Positions 15,775-22,845 of a stretch of 25,030 nucleotides of DNA are shown here, piece after piece. Made by a program: the position numbers and the translations under genes. The first letter of the stretch is position 1. Each line of letters starts with the position of its first letter. The DNA is from CAVWDI01 sp046259385 (GTDB lineage: Bacteria > Chloroflexota > Anaerolineae > Anaerolineales > UBA4823): the NCBI GenBank assembly GCA_046259385.1, contig JBJYWI010000067.1, positions 1 through 25,030 on the forward strand, in the 5' to 3' direction. The notes beneath the pieces were generated by a model. That model did not search any database and was not told the origin of the DNA. It saw nothing but the letters and a program-made list of their open reading frames with translations.

Positions 15775-16161
15775 ATGGCTCTAAAAAGGAACGTCGGACT
15801 GAAAGGTTTCAGATACCGGGGTGGTGGCCCGATGTGGGCGTGGATACTGCACAGGGTCAGCGGTCTGGCTATGGTTCTGTTTGTGGGGATGCATGTTCTA
15901 TCTTCATTTTCCATGCAACAATTTGGCAGTGAACTGGCTACAACTATTAATATCGTTTATGAATCTGTATATTTTCAGATATTCATCTTGTTTGTAGTTC
16001 TTTTCCATGGTTTAAACGGTCTGCGGATAATTATCCTTGATACCTGGCCCCAGCTGCTCGAATTCCAGCGTGAAGTAACTTGGCTCCAGTGGCTGGTTTT
16101 TATTCCGGTATATGGATTAACAGTTGCGATTATGGTACTACGCACATTGAGTGGGAGCTAG
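15775..16161 (+). CDS. sdhC: Succinate dehydrogenase cytochrome b membrane subunit
   Basis: A 128-residue, three-helix membrane anchor of complex II. The first helix has the quinone-site motif LHRVSG (His26, Ser29). Other histidines that could bind haem are His40 in the first helix and His78 in FHGLNGLR in the second. I start it at ATG 15775, five bases after GGAGG; a TTG at 15760 is in frame but not needed. It is the first gene of sdhCDAB, with 39 bases to sdhD. Together with sdhD it anchors SdhAB to the membrane and passes electrons to the quinone pool. Confidence 0.92.
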   Translation: MALKRNVGLKGFRYRGGGPMWAWILHRVSGLAMVLFVGMHVLSSFSMQQFGSELATTINIVYESVYFQIFILFVVLFHGLNGLRIIILDTWPQLLEFQREVTWLQWLVFIPVYGLTVAIMVLRTLSGS

Positions 16162-16200
16162 TTTGTACCTTTAACAGTCTTAACAAAGGGAAAACAACAA

Positions 16201-16623
16201 ATGACTACCCGGACAGCACCACAAATTGGTTTCAGTTTTGAATACTTCATGTGGATTTTCACGCGCATCTCAGGAACGGCTCTGATCTTAATGGCGCTGG
16301 TTGGAATTGCGTCCGCCTTCTGGATGGGAGCCCGCACACAGCTGGATGTTTCCGCTCTGATGCGCTGGACATTTTTTCCAAATCCCAACCACGTGGTAAA
16401 CAGCGAAATCCCGGATTTAACACTGGGATGGGCGAATGCATACTGGCAGATCATGCAGATGTTGATCGCCTTTTTCGGGGTTTCTCACGGGATCAACGGG
16501 CTGCGGGTTGTTTTGGAGGACTTTATGGGTCATTCATGGTGGCGACCTACAGCGCGCGGCTTTTTGTTCCTGGTGTGGTTGTTTATCCTGATTGTAGCGG
16601 TGTACGTAATTCTGGCTTCCTGA
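16201..16623 (+). CDS. sdhD: Succinate dehydrogenase hydrophobic membrane anchor subunit
   Basis: A 140-residue three-helix partner of SdhC. The second helix has SHGINGLRVVLEDF (His96), nearly the same as the FHGLNGLR block in SdhC, so the two anchors look like old paralogs. In the first helix the SdhC motif LHRVSG is FTRISG here: the His is lost while Arg22 and Ser24 remain. A hydrophilic loop of about 30 residues separates helices one and two. The ribosome binding site is AAAGGGA, about ten bases upstream. It is 16 bases before sdhA. Confidence 0.9.
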   Translation: MTTRTAPQIGFSFEYFMWIFTRISGTALILMALVGIASAFWMGARTQLDVSALMRWTFFPNPNHVVNSEIPDLTLGWANAYWQIMQMLIAFFGVSHGINGLRVVLEDFMGHSWWRPTARGFLFLVWLFILIVAVYVILAS

Positions 16624-16639
16624 GTGTAGGAGAGGCGAT

Positions 16640-18433
16640 ATGACCCAGTATCATAAATATGAGATTGTCATAGTTGGAGCAGGCGGAGCGGGGCTGACAG
16701 CCGCGTTAACCGCATCAAAAACTGCCAGCACAGCAGTGCTCAGCAAGCTATACCCGACCCGCTCCCATACAGGAACAGCCCAGGGGGGAGTAGGCGCCGC
16801 GCTCGGGAATATCGAAGAAGATAAACCGGAATGGCATACTTTTGACACGGTCAAGGGCAGCGATTACCTGGGAGACCAGGATGCGATTGAATTTATGTGC
16901 CAGGAAGCGGTCCATACGGTATATGAACTGGAACACATGGGCCTTCCTTTTTCGCGTACGCCCGATGGTAGGATAGCCCAGCGTCCGTTTGGCGGGCATA
17001 CCAATAATGAAACCGGTAAACCTGTTCAGAGGGCTTGCTACTCAGCAGACCGCACCGGACACATGATCCTGCAGACGTTATACCAGCAGTGCATCAAGAA
17101 TAATGTAAGATTCTTCGATGAATTCCAGGTTGTGGATCTGCTGATTGAGAACGGCGCTGCTGCCGGGGTTGTAGCGATTGAGCTTCTGACCGGGGAACTG
17201 CACGTATTTCAGGCAAAAGCAGTGGTTATCGCAACTGGTGGACATGGCAGGATCTGGGAGATCACCTCCAATGCCTACACTTACACCGGGGATGGTGTGG
17301 CGGTCGCGATGCGCAGAGGCATCCCTGCCGAAGATATGGAATTTTTCCAGTTCCACCCAACAGGTATTTACAAAATGGGTATTCTGATCACCGAAGGAGT
17401 GCGTGGGGAAGGCGGGGTACTGCTGAACAGTGAAGGTGAGCGCTTTATGAACCGTTATGCGCCCACAGTAAAAGATTTGGCTTCACGGGATGTTGTCAGC
17501 CGGGCGATGTATCTGGAGATGCGAGAAGGGCGCGGAATAAACGGAAAGCGCTACCTTAACCTGGACGTCACCCCGGAAACGGTTAACAAATATGCAGCCG
17601 AGGACGGGAGAAAGAATCCGGATGGTTCCCCGTACGTGGTAACAGCTGAGGAGATCCTTGCCAAGCTGCCGGATATTATCGATTTTGCCCGCACGTACAT
17701 AGGAGTTGATCCAGTTTCCGAACCGATGCCGGTTCAGCCAACTGCCCACTATGCCATGGGCGGCATACCGACAACCGTGTTTGGAGAAGTTGTTCTGGAT
17801 AAGGAAAATACGGTACTTCCGGGGGTATACGCTGCCGGTGAAGTTGCCTGCGTATCGGTGCACGGCGCAAACCGGTTGGGCACCAACTCGCTGCTCGACA
17901 TTGTGGTGTTTGGCAAGCATTCCGGTCTGAAAGCCGCCGAATACGCAGCTGGCGCAGATTTCCAGGAGCTGCCAAAGGATGCGGAAGGTTTTTCAAGACA
18001 ACAGCTTGAGGCGATTTTGGTGTCGAAGGGAGATGAGAACGCAGCCGACATCGCCCGTGAGATGAAAGAGGTCATGTTTGACCACGTGGGGGTATTCCGC
18101 ACAGAAGAAGGGATGCAGACTGCGCTGGACAAAGTGCTTGAATTGAAGGAACGATTTAAACATATAAAAGCCACAGATTTGGGTAATGCCTTTAATACTG
18201 AACTGCTCAATATCTGGGAACTGGGATGCCTGATCGAGCTTGCTGAGGTGACCACAACTTCCGCCCTAGCCCGCAGGGAAAGCCGGGGCGCCCACGCCCG
18301 CGAGGATTACCCGGAACGGGATGATGAAAATTGGCTCAAGCATACCCTGGCATGGATGCAAGATGGCAAGGTGGTGCTTGACTATAAACCGGTCATAATC
18401 ACAAAATACGAACCCAAGAAGCGGGTCTATTAA
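16640..18433 (+). CDS. sdhA: Succinate dehydrogenase flavoprotein subunit
   Basis: A 597-residue catalytic subunit that oxidises succinate to fumarate at the inner face of the membrane. It has the N-terminal FAD-binding fold VGAGGAGLTAAL, the covalent FAD site RSHTGTAQGG (His43), FHPTG (His239), the active-site region TEGVRGEGG (Arg255), the HYAMGG motif, and GANRLGTNSLLD in the FAD domain. The C-terminal helical domain ends in TKYEPKKRVY, the conserved end of the family. All catalytic motifs that I can check are present, and the length is normal. It overlaps nothing; GGAGAGG lies just before the ATG. Confidence 0.97.
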   Translation: MTQYHKYEIVIVGAGGAGLTAALTASKTASTAVLSKLYPTRSHTGTAQGGVGAALGNIEEDKPEWHTFDTVKGSDYLGDQDAIEFMCQEAVHTVYELEHMGLPFSRTPDGRIAQRPFGGHTNNETGKPVQRACYSADRTGHMILQTLYQQCIKNNVRFFDEFQVVDLLIENGAAAGVVAIELLTGELHVFQAKAVVIATGGHGRIWEITSNAYTYTGDGVAVAMRRGIPAEDMEFFQFHPTGIYKMGILITEGVRGEGGVLLNSEGERFMNRYAPTVKDLASRDVVSRAMYLEMREGRGINGKRYLNLDVTPETVNKYAAEDGRKNPDGSPYVVTAEEILAKLPDIIDFARTYIGVDPVSEPMPVQPTAHYAMGGIPTTVFGEVVLDKENTVLPGVYAAGEVACVSVHGANRLGTNSLLDIVVFGKHSGLKAAEYAAGADFQELPKDAEGFSRQQLEAILVSKGDENAADIAREMKEVMFDHVGVFRTEEGMQTALDKVLELKERFKHIKATDLGNAFNTELLNIWELGCLIELAEVTTTSALARRESRGAHAREDYPERDDENWLKHTLAWMQDGKVVLDYKPVIITKYEPKKRVY

Positions 18434-18448
18434 GGACAGGAGGCGGTC

Positions 18449-19153
18449 ATGCAGGTGACATTACGGGTATTTCGCTTCAATCCGGAGACGGACAAAAAAC
18501 CGAGTTATGAAAGTTATAAACTGGATGCCCAGCCGACCGATCGCGTCCTTGACCTTCTTGAATATGTCAAGAGCTACCATGACGGCACGCTCTCCTTCCG
18601 GCGCTCCTGCGCTCACGGCATTTGCGGCTCAGACGCTGTTCGCATTAACGGGCACAACCGCCTGGCCTGCAAGGTGCTTGTGAGAGATTTGAAATCAAAA
18701 AAGATTACTGTTGAGCCGATCCTGGGAATGCGGGTGATAAAAGACCTGATTGTGGATATGGAACCCTTTTTCGAACATTACCGTTCGGTGATGCCGTACC
18801 TGGTGAACGATGAGCCGCCCCCAAGCAGAGAACGGATCCAGAGCGAAGAACAGCATGCCCGTTTTGATGACACCACCAAATGTATCCTGTGCGCCTGCTG
18901 CACCACCTCCTGCCCGTCGTTCTGGTCAGGCGATAAATATGTCGGTCCGGCTGCGATCGTTGCAGCGCACAGGTTTATTTTCGACAGCCGCGACCGGGCT
19001 GGAGCTGAGCGTTTGAAGATTTTGAACGACGCTTTTGGTGTTTTCCGCTGTCACACCATATTTAATTGCACGGAAGCCTGTCCGCGCGAGATCGAAGTTA
19101 CCAGGGCGATTGGGGAAGTCAAGAAGGCGATTGCCACCGGGAAGATCGACTAG
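18449..19153 (+). CDS. sdhB: Succinate dehydrogenase iron-sulfur subunit
   Basis: A 234-residue electron-transfer subunit. The [2Fe-2S] cluster is bound by Cys54, Cys59, Asp62 and Cys74; the Asp in this motif is also found in E. coli SdhB. The [4Fe-4S] and [3Fe-4S] clusters use Cys145, Cys148, Cys151, Cys155, Cys201, Cys207 and Cys211 (CILCACCTTSCP and CHTIFNCTEACP). It carries electrons from FAD in SdhA to quinone at SdhC/D. It starts 15 bases after sdhA behind AGGAGG and is the last gene of the operon, ending just before the tRNA-Arg promoter. Confidence 0.97.
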   Translation: MQVTLRVFRFNPETDKKPSYESYKLDAQPTDRVLDLLEYVKSYHDGTLSFRRSCAHGICGSDAVRINGHNRLACKVLVRDLKSKKITVEPILGMRVIKDLIVDMEPFFEHYRSVMPYLVNDEPPPSRERIQSEEQHARFDDTTKCILCACCTTSCPSFWSGDKYVGPAAIVAAHRFIFDSRDRAGAERLKILNDAFGVFRCHTIFNCTEACPREIEVTRAIGEVKKAIATGKID

Positions 19154-19163
19154 CAGGACCGCG

Positions 19164-19172
19164 TGCTATAAT
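19164..19172 (+). promoter_or_regulatory. Extended -10 promoter of tRNA-Arg
   Basis: TGCTATAAT, a perfect TATAAT (19167-19172) with the TG extension, lies ten bases before the tRNA. No clear -35 box is present. It begins ten bases after the sdhB stop codon. Confidence 0.6.
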
Positions 19173-19182
19173 TCCATACCCC

Positions 19183-19258
19183 GCCCCAGTAGCTCAATGG
19201 ATAGAGCAAGGTCCTCCTAAGACCGAGGTTGTGGGTTCGACTCCCGCCTGGGGCACCA
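19183..19258 (+). tRNA. tRNA-Arg (anticodon CCT)
   Basis: The acceptor stem GCCCCAG (19183-19189) pairs with CTGGGGC (19248-19254). A19255 is the discriminator, and the CCA end is encoded (19256-19258). The D arm is GCTC-AATGGATA-GAGC. The anticodon loop CTCCTAA has CCT at 19216-19218, reading AGG codons. The top pair of the anticodon stem (27-43) is an A-G mismatch. The T arm contains GTGGG-TTCGACT-CCCGC. Confidence 0.95.
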
Positions 19259-19269
19259 ATAAGAGTCCA

Positions 19270-19377
19270 ACCAGAAAATTGAAAATGTGCCGTGGAAGAA
19301 GTTCCATTTGATATGCATTTAATAAATGTACATCAAAAAACAAAAAATCTTCACGGCACTTCTTTATATCTTCTGGT
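19270..19377. repeat. Long imperfect hairpin, 108 nt
   Basis: The left arm 19270-19298 and right arm 19349-19377 are imperfect inverted repeats: ACCAGAA matches TTCTGGT at the ends, and GTGCCGTGGAAG matches CTTCACGGCAC nearer the centre with one bulge. The central part folds again, TGATATGCATTT against AAATGTACATCA, with ten of twelve positions paired in Watson-Crick fashion. A hairpin at three levels may be a structured RNA, a small mobile repeat or a terminator for the tRNA. Confidence 0.5.
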
Positions 19378-19820
19378 GTAATTTACAGGTCGAATATATT
19401 CACAAAAACAGCAGTTTGGGCAACCAGACTAACATTGAAACTAACCTGTTCGTTCTTAATATCTCGCTTATAATCACTCCGAATAAAGACCTGAAGGTTA
19501 ATCTACTGTCTTATAACCAAAAGACTACCTGATTTTAATAATTATTGACCTTTAGAATTTCACAGAAGGCGAGGACACCCTGAAAACAATAGCGTTCATT
19601 TTCGCATTGTTGTCGGTGCGGGGCCTGGTTAGCCCAAACCCGGCTCTAAGCAGCGTGCCAGCCCCGCCGGAGCAATCAGGCTATTTTGTTTCATCGTTGC
19701 AGATCTCCGGAGCAGGTGTAAAAATACAGAATTTGATCCCGGCTGCTGGTACAGCCCTGGAAGGTATTCTCTCCTGTTTGATTAATCAGCTTATTCAATT
19801 TTTTAGACGAGGAGGGTTTG
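19378..19820. other. Mostly noncoding stretch before the receiver-membrane gene
   Basis: Bases 19378-19560 are AT-rich and hold nothing I can assign. Bases 19580-19820 look more GC-rich and can be read as a short secreted peptide (listed separately). TTGACC at about 19543-19548 resembles a -35 box, but I found no good partner box. Confidence 0.4.
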
Positions 19821-19861
19821 GTGAATTCAAGATCAATGCGTGTATTACTAGTAGATGCTGA
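19580..19861 (+). CDS. Possible small secreted peptide with CTG start (doubtful)
   Basis: Read from CTG 19580, with GCGAGG a few bases upstream, the frame encodes about 93 residues. It opens like a signal peptide (KTIAFIFALLSVRGLVSPNPALS), continues with a Pro/Ser-rich stretch and a helical segment, and runs to a stop at 19861, overlapping the next gene by 41 bases. CTG starts are rare, no ATG is available, and I recognise no family. It may instead be an eroded gene or an untranslated leader of the receiver-membrane gene. Confidence 0.2.
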   Translation: MKTIAFIFALLSVRGLVSPNPALSSVPAPPEQSGYFVSSLQISGAGVKIQNLIPAAGTALEGILSCLINQLIQFFRRGGFGEFKINACITSRC

Positions 19862-21104
19862 CCCTCAAGAGTCAGGTGCTTTGCAGAAGCGCATGGGCGA
19901 GGTAGAGGGTGTCGAAATCGTGGGAGCAGTGTTCAATCGAAACGCTGCGATTAGCCAGGCTGGAGAATTGCATCCAGATGTGCTGGTTGTCGACCTTATG
20001 CTGCCCGGGATTCGCAGTATTAATCTCATACGGCAGTTAGCTAATGACCAGCCCGAGATTCGCATGCTGGCTCTGGTCCCTGCCGAACCGCCGCATGATT
20101 TGGTTATGCTGGCTGCTGAGGCTGGCGCTTTGGGGTTTGTCTGCCGGGATGCGGAATTATCTGAACTCAAAGCTGCCATCGAGCAGGTTTACATAGGAGA
20201 ACCTTGGCTTCCACTCCACCAAACATTCGAGGTTTTGCAGGATGGGGCTGGAGAGCTAACGCTTTCGACTAGAGAGAGGCGTGCCCGGCTTATCGAGGTG
20301 CTCCTGGGCGTGATCCCACTTACCGGTCTGGTTGCGGCGATTACAGCTTACCTGTGGCGCAATTATTGGGGAGCGATCGGTGTGCGAGTCGCGGACCTGG
20401 GGATCGATCCGGCCTCGCGGATGATCGACGTCCTGGTCGTCTTTTTGACAATCATTGGAGCCTTTGGCCCACTCCTTTTTGCCAGACCTTGGGTGAAAGC
20501 CATCGGCGAATGGATCTCCGGCAAACCGCAGTTGGCTGAGAGGATAAACAGGATACGCCGCCTGAAATTGGGTAATCTGAAGGTTGGAAGGTTGTTCATT
20601 AATTATTGGGTGGCCTGGGTTTTGATGCTGGCAATTATCCTGTCGATCACGCTCTTTCTGGTCAACTTCATGCCACTGATTTCGGAATTGGTAATTGGCC
20701 CCGCAGTGGCAATTATCCTGGTGGCGAACGTGTTAGATCTCGATGATGAACTGCCAAAATTTCTCCATCTGCCGCATTTGGATAGCTGGCGAGTGGTGGG
20801 CTTTTTGGGTGTGATTCTGATCGCATTTCTAATGACTCTGGGGGCAGAAGTCCTGCTCATCGGCCCCGACCTTCGTCCCGATGGGCTGCACGGATTTCTC
20901 GCTCCGAAGGTGCTGGGATTCACAGCGATACCGGTGATGTTATACGATGTAGATGAAACGCACGAACCTTTAGAGGCACTGTATTTGGGTGGAAACGCGG
21001 ATCTGTATGTGCTTTATGATCCATGTAAAGAGACGATCATGCTGATACCAGTCAGCCTTTCACGAGTGGAGTTAATTAACCGGGTGGAATGCAGGTCTCC
21101 CTAG
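19821..21104 (+). CDS. Response-regulator receiver domain fused to a multi-pass membrane region
   Basis: A 427-residue protein of unknown function. Residues 6-130 form a receiver domain of the NarL-like type: acidic pocket Asp12 and Asp14 (LLVDADP) and phosphoacceptor Asp58 (VLVVDLMLPG). The switch Ser/Thr position is Val86 and the conserved Lys is Arg109 (GFVCRDAE). Where a LuxR-type helix-turn-helix would begin (LTLSTRERRARLIEVL, about 147-162) the chain instead enters the membrane. About five helices follow, near 160-180, 203-221, 262-285, 287-305 and 325-347, with a basic loop near 240-256. A soluble tail of about 55 residues (YDVDETHEPLEALYL...) ends it. GTG 19821 is five bases after GGAGG; the TTG at 19818 is too close. 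No histidine kinase gene is nearby. Confidence 0.82.
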   Translation: MNSRSMRVLLVDADPQESGALQKRMGEVEGVEIVGAVFNRNAAISQAGELHPDVLVVDLMLPGIRSINLIRQLANDQPEIRMLALVPAEPPHDLVMLAAEAGALGFVCRDAELSELKAAIEQVYIGEPWLPLHQTFEVLQDGAGELTLSTRERRARLIEVLLGVIPLTGLVAAITAYLWRNYWGAIGVRVADLGIDPASRMIDVLVVFLTIIGAFGPLLFARPWVKAIGEWISGKPQLAERINRIRRLKLGNLKVGRLFINYWVAWVLMLAIILSITLFLVNFMPLISELVIGPAVAIILVANVLDLDDELPKFLHLPHLDSWRVVGFLGVILIAFLMTLGAEVLLIGPDLRPDGLHGFLAPKVLGFTAIPVMLYDVDETHEPLEALYLGGNADLYVLYDPCKETIMLIPVSLSRVELINRVECRSP

Positions 21105-21182
21105 CTTATTGGAGCTGCAACCATCCTTGATCTGAGTGAACAGGTTGAATGTAAATGAATAAAAACCAAATCACTCGCATAT

Positions 21183-21206
21183 CAGGCTCCTGAAAACCTG
21201 AGCTTG
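21183..21206 (+). terminator. Weak hairpin after the receiver-membrane gene
   Basis: CAGGCTC (21183-21189) and GAGCTTG (21200-21206) form a 7-bp stem with one G-T pair and a ten-base loop, about 80 bases after the stop. Only a short T-rich stretch follows, so termination is uncertain. Confidence 0.3.
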
Positions 21207-21216
21207 TGTCGGTTTA

Positions 21217-21246
21217 TTGCACAATTTTTGATTAAAAGGTTATAGT
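21217..21246 (+). promoter_or_regulatory. Promoter of the 73-residue protein gene
   Basis: TTGCAC (21217-21222) and TATAGT (21241-21246) are 18 bases apart. Transcription would start near 21253, about 58 bases before the ATG. Confidence 0.5.
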
Positions 21247-21310
21247 AGAATTAGTTGTTTGGTTTATAGCCAAATAACAATGACTCAATACAATAAAAAG
21301 GAGCTAAATA

Positions 21311-21532
21311 ATGGCTTACACGATGGATACAAAACTGGGCGACTTGTTAAAGGACCCGAAGGTAAAACCGGTGATTGACCAGTACCTGCCTGGCGTGGCG
21401 GACAACCCGATGGTTTCGATGGTTGAAGGCATGACCCTGCGGGCGGTCGTTGATAACCCGATGGCTGCCCAGTTTGGCATTACTGAAGAAAAGGTCCAAT
21501 CGATTCTCGATCAGGCTAACAAACTCGTATAA
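21311..21532 (+). CDS. Small helical protein of unknown function (73 residues)
   Basis: A 73-residue soluble protein with its own promoter and a strong AAGGAG site eight bases before the ATG. The sequence LGDLLKDPKVKPVIDQYLPG, then DNPMVSMVEGMTLRAVVDNP and a final short helix, resembles a small helical domain that I recall at the C-terminal end of some bacterial glycosidases and esterases, where its role is unclear. The repeated DNPM (residues 31-34 and 48-51) is notable. It ends 22 bases before a long hairpin. Independent expression and high sequence quality make it a real gene; the function is unknown. Confidence 0.7.
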   Translation: MAYTMDTKLGDLLKDPKVKPVIDQYLPGVADNPMVSMVEGMTLRAVVDNPMAAQFGITEEKVQSILDQANKLV

Positions 21533-21553
21533 ATTTAGAGATATCAGAAACCA

Positions 21554-21613
21554 AACAGCACACTTCCGGTCAGGGCAGGGATGGAGATAACTCTGACCAG
21601 GGAGTGTGCTGTT
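21554..21613. terminator. Long hairpin between convergent genes, probable bidirectional terminator
   Basis: AACAGCACACT (21554-21564) pairs perfectly with AGTGTGCTGTT (21603-21613). The stem continues through TCC/GGG and GGTCAG/CTGACC with one bulged base, giving about 20 base pairs around a 19-base loop. No classic T tract follows on either side, but position and stability fit a terminator or 3'-end protector shared by the 73-residue protein gene and the lipoprotein gene. Confidence 0.6.
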
Positions 21614-21630
21614 ATGTTAATTAAATAACC

Positions 21631-22782
21631 CTAACCACAGCCGGTGATATCATGCGAGCCGGAAGGTGATTGGCTGACATTCCCAAAATTATCGCCCGCT
21701 TCGACATAATACTGGATTGTTCCGATCAGCGTCTCTATGCCACTGCTGACCGGCGCTCCCGCATCCGAGATCCAGGTGTCTGATCCGATATCGCTCATCC
21801 AGATCGATCTCCAACCCTCTCCATTCAGGTTGTAATAATACTTTGCCCACGAGACCCCGCCAGGGTCGCTGATTGTCGCCTGAAGGTAAACATCGCAGCC
21901 TTCCCATACCAGGGAGGGGGAACTGATGCTGGGACCTTCTGTATCCGGTGGCGGCTCGGGCTCCTCAGTTTCAACTTCGCAACTTCCATAAACCTCAAGA
22001 GTCGCCCAGCTATCTAAAAACTCCTGGTCGGGCTTTTCAACGCTCAGGTTGTAGGTAGTAGTTTCACATGGGCAGACGGTTTGCGTTCCCGAATCAGCTA
22101 CGAATGAGCCGTCCAGATACGTCCCCAGTCCGCCTTCCACATACCAGATCACATCCGAACAGCCGCCTGCATCGATGTAAGCCGGATCGACGTAGAATTC
22201 GATATAAAGCTCCTGGGAGGTATCCGTGGTCGGGCTGACTGTCACTGTGGGAGTCTCGGTGCCTGGCGTGGTCGATGCGGTGGGAGTGATTGTTGTGGTT
22301 TTGGTTGGCTCAGGCATTTCTGTCTCAGGCTGGCAGGAACCAACACAAAATCTTACAGAAGAAGACCCGCCGCTTTCCGAGTTTGCCTGAATAATATACT
22401 CACCTTCTGTGGGGGGAATCCATAAGCTATCAATCCGTACTAGGTTTCCTGCTGTGTTTAGCGATTGCATTGGGCCAACAGGAATGGTTTGTCCATTTGC
22501 GCTCAAATTGATACGGTTAACACCATTCACCCCAGTTGCGTAGACTACAATCGTTATCGGTTCTAATGGAAATTCGCTTCCATCTACTGGGAATTCGATC
22601 CAAATATTGGGAGCAGTTATTTCGCCGGATTCTGGCGGCAGGGAGAGTTCCGACGTCTGTGAAAAGGGTTGAAGACCAATACTCTCACAACTAGTAGCGA
22701 TAGTGGGGAGGATAAGCAGTGTCGCAAGTATTAGTATGAATTTAAGTTTTGTATTTTGATTGTAAGGACCTTCAGCTTTCAT
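21631..22782 (-). CDS. Lipoprotein with Ig-like domains and Thr/Pro-rich stalk
   Basis: A 383-residue surface lipoprotein. The signal peptide ends in a lipobox-like IATSC, with Cys32 as the lipid-anchored residue. Residues about 55-150 are an Ig-like beta domain of the kind that begins IEFPVDGSEF. A Thr/Pro/Glu-rich linker (155-192) follows. A second beta domain (195-272) has YVEGGLGTYLDGS and CPCETTTYNLSV, and a third (285-383) begins DTEGPSISSPSLVWEGC. Such modular lipoproteins are common in Chloroflexota; the partner or ligand is unknown. AGGA lies about seven bases before the ATG. It is 63 bases downstream of the Cys-rich surface protein gene on the same strand, so they may be co-transcribed. 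Confidence 0.82.
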   Translation of the reverse strand: MKAEGPYNQNTKLKFILILATLLILPTIATSCESIGLQPFSQTSELSLPPESGEITAPNIWIEFPVDGSEFPLEPITIVVYATGVNGVNRINLSANGQTIPVGPMQSLNTAGNLVRIDSLWIPPTEGEYIIQANSESGGSSSVRFCVGSCQPETEMPEPTKTTTITPTASTTPGTETPTVTVSPTTDTSQELYIEFYVDPAYIDAGGCSDVIWYVEGGLGTYLDGSFVADSGTQTVCPCETTTYNLSVEKPDQEFLDSWATLEVYGSCEVETEEPEPPPDTEGPSISSPSLVWEGCDVYLQATISDPGGVSWAKYYYNLNGEGWRSIWMSDIGSDTWISDAGAPVSSGIETLIGTIQYYVEAGDNFGNVSQSPSGSHDITGCG

Positions 22783-22845
22783 TTCAAATCCTGCCTTTAT
22801 TTATCTCGTTTTGAAGACTCAATTTACATTTATTCAGAAGGGGTT

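Noticed and set aside
17749..18255. A 168-residue minus-strand frame
   Set aside because: It lies opposite sdhA, with Ser-rich low-complexity content typical of a reverse-strand shadow of a GC-richer gene.
19183..19258. tRNA-Arg as an attachment site for an integrated element
   Set aside because: I found no second copy of the tRNA 3' end in the window and no integrase gene.
19326..19532. A 68-residue frame after tRNA-Arg
   Set aside because: It overlaps the right arm of the long hairpin, has no ribosome binding site and an AT-driven Lys/Asn/Ile composition. I treat it as noncoding.
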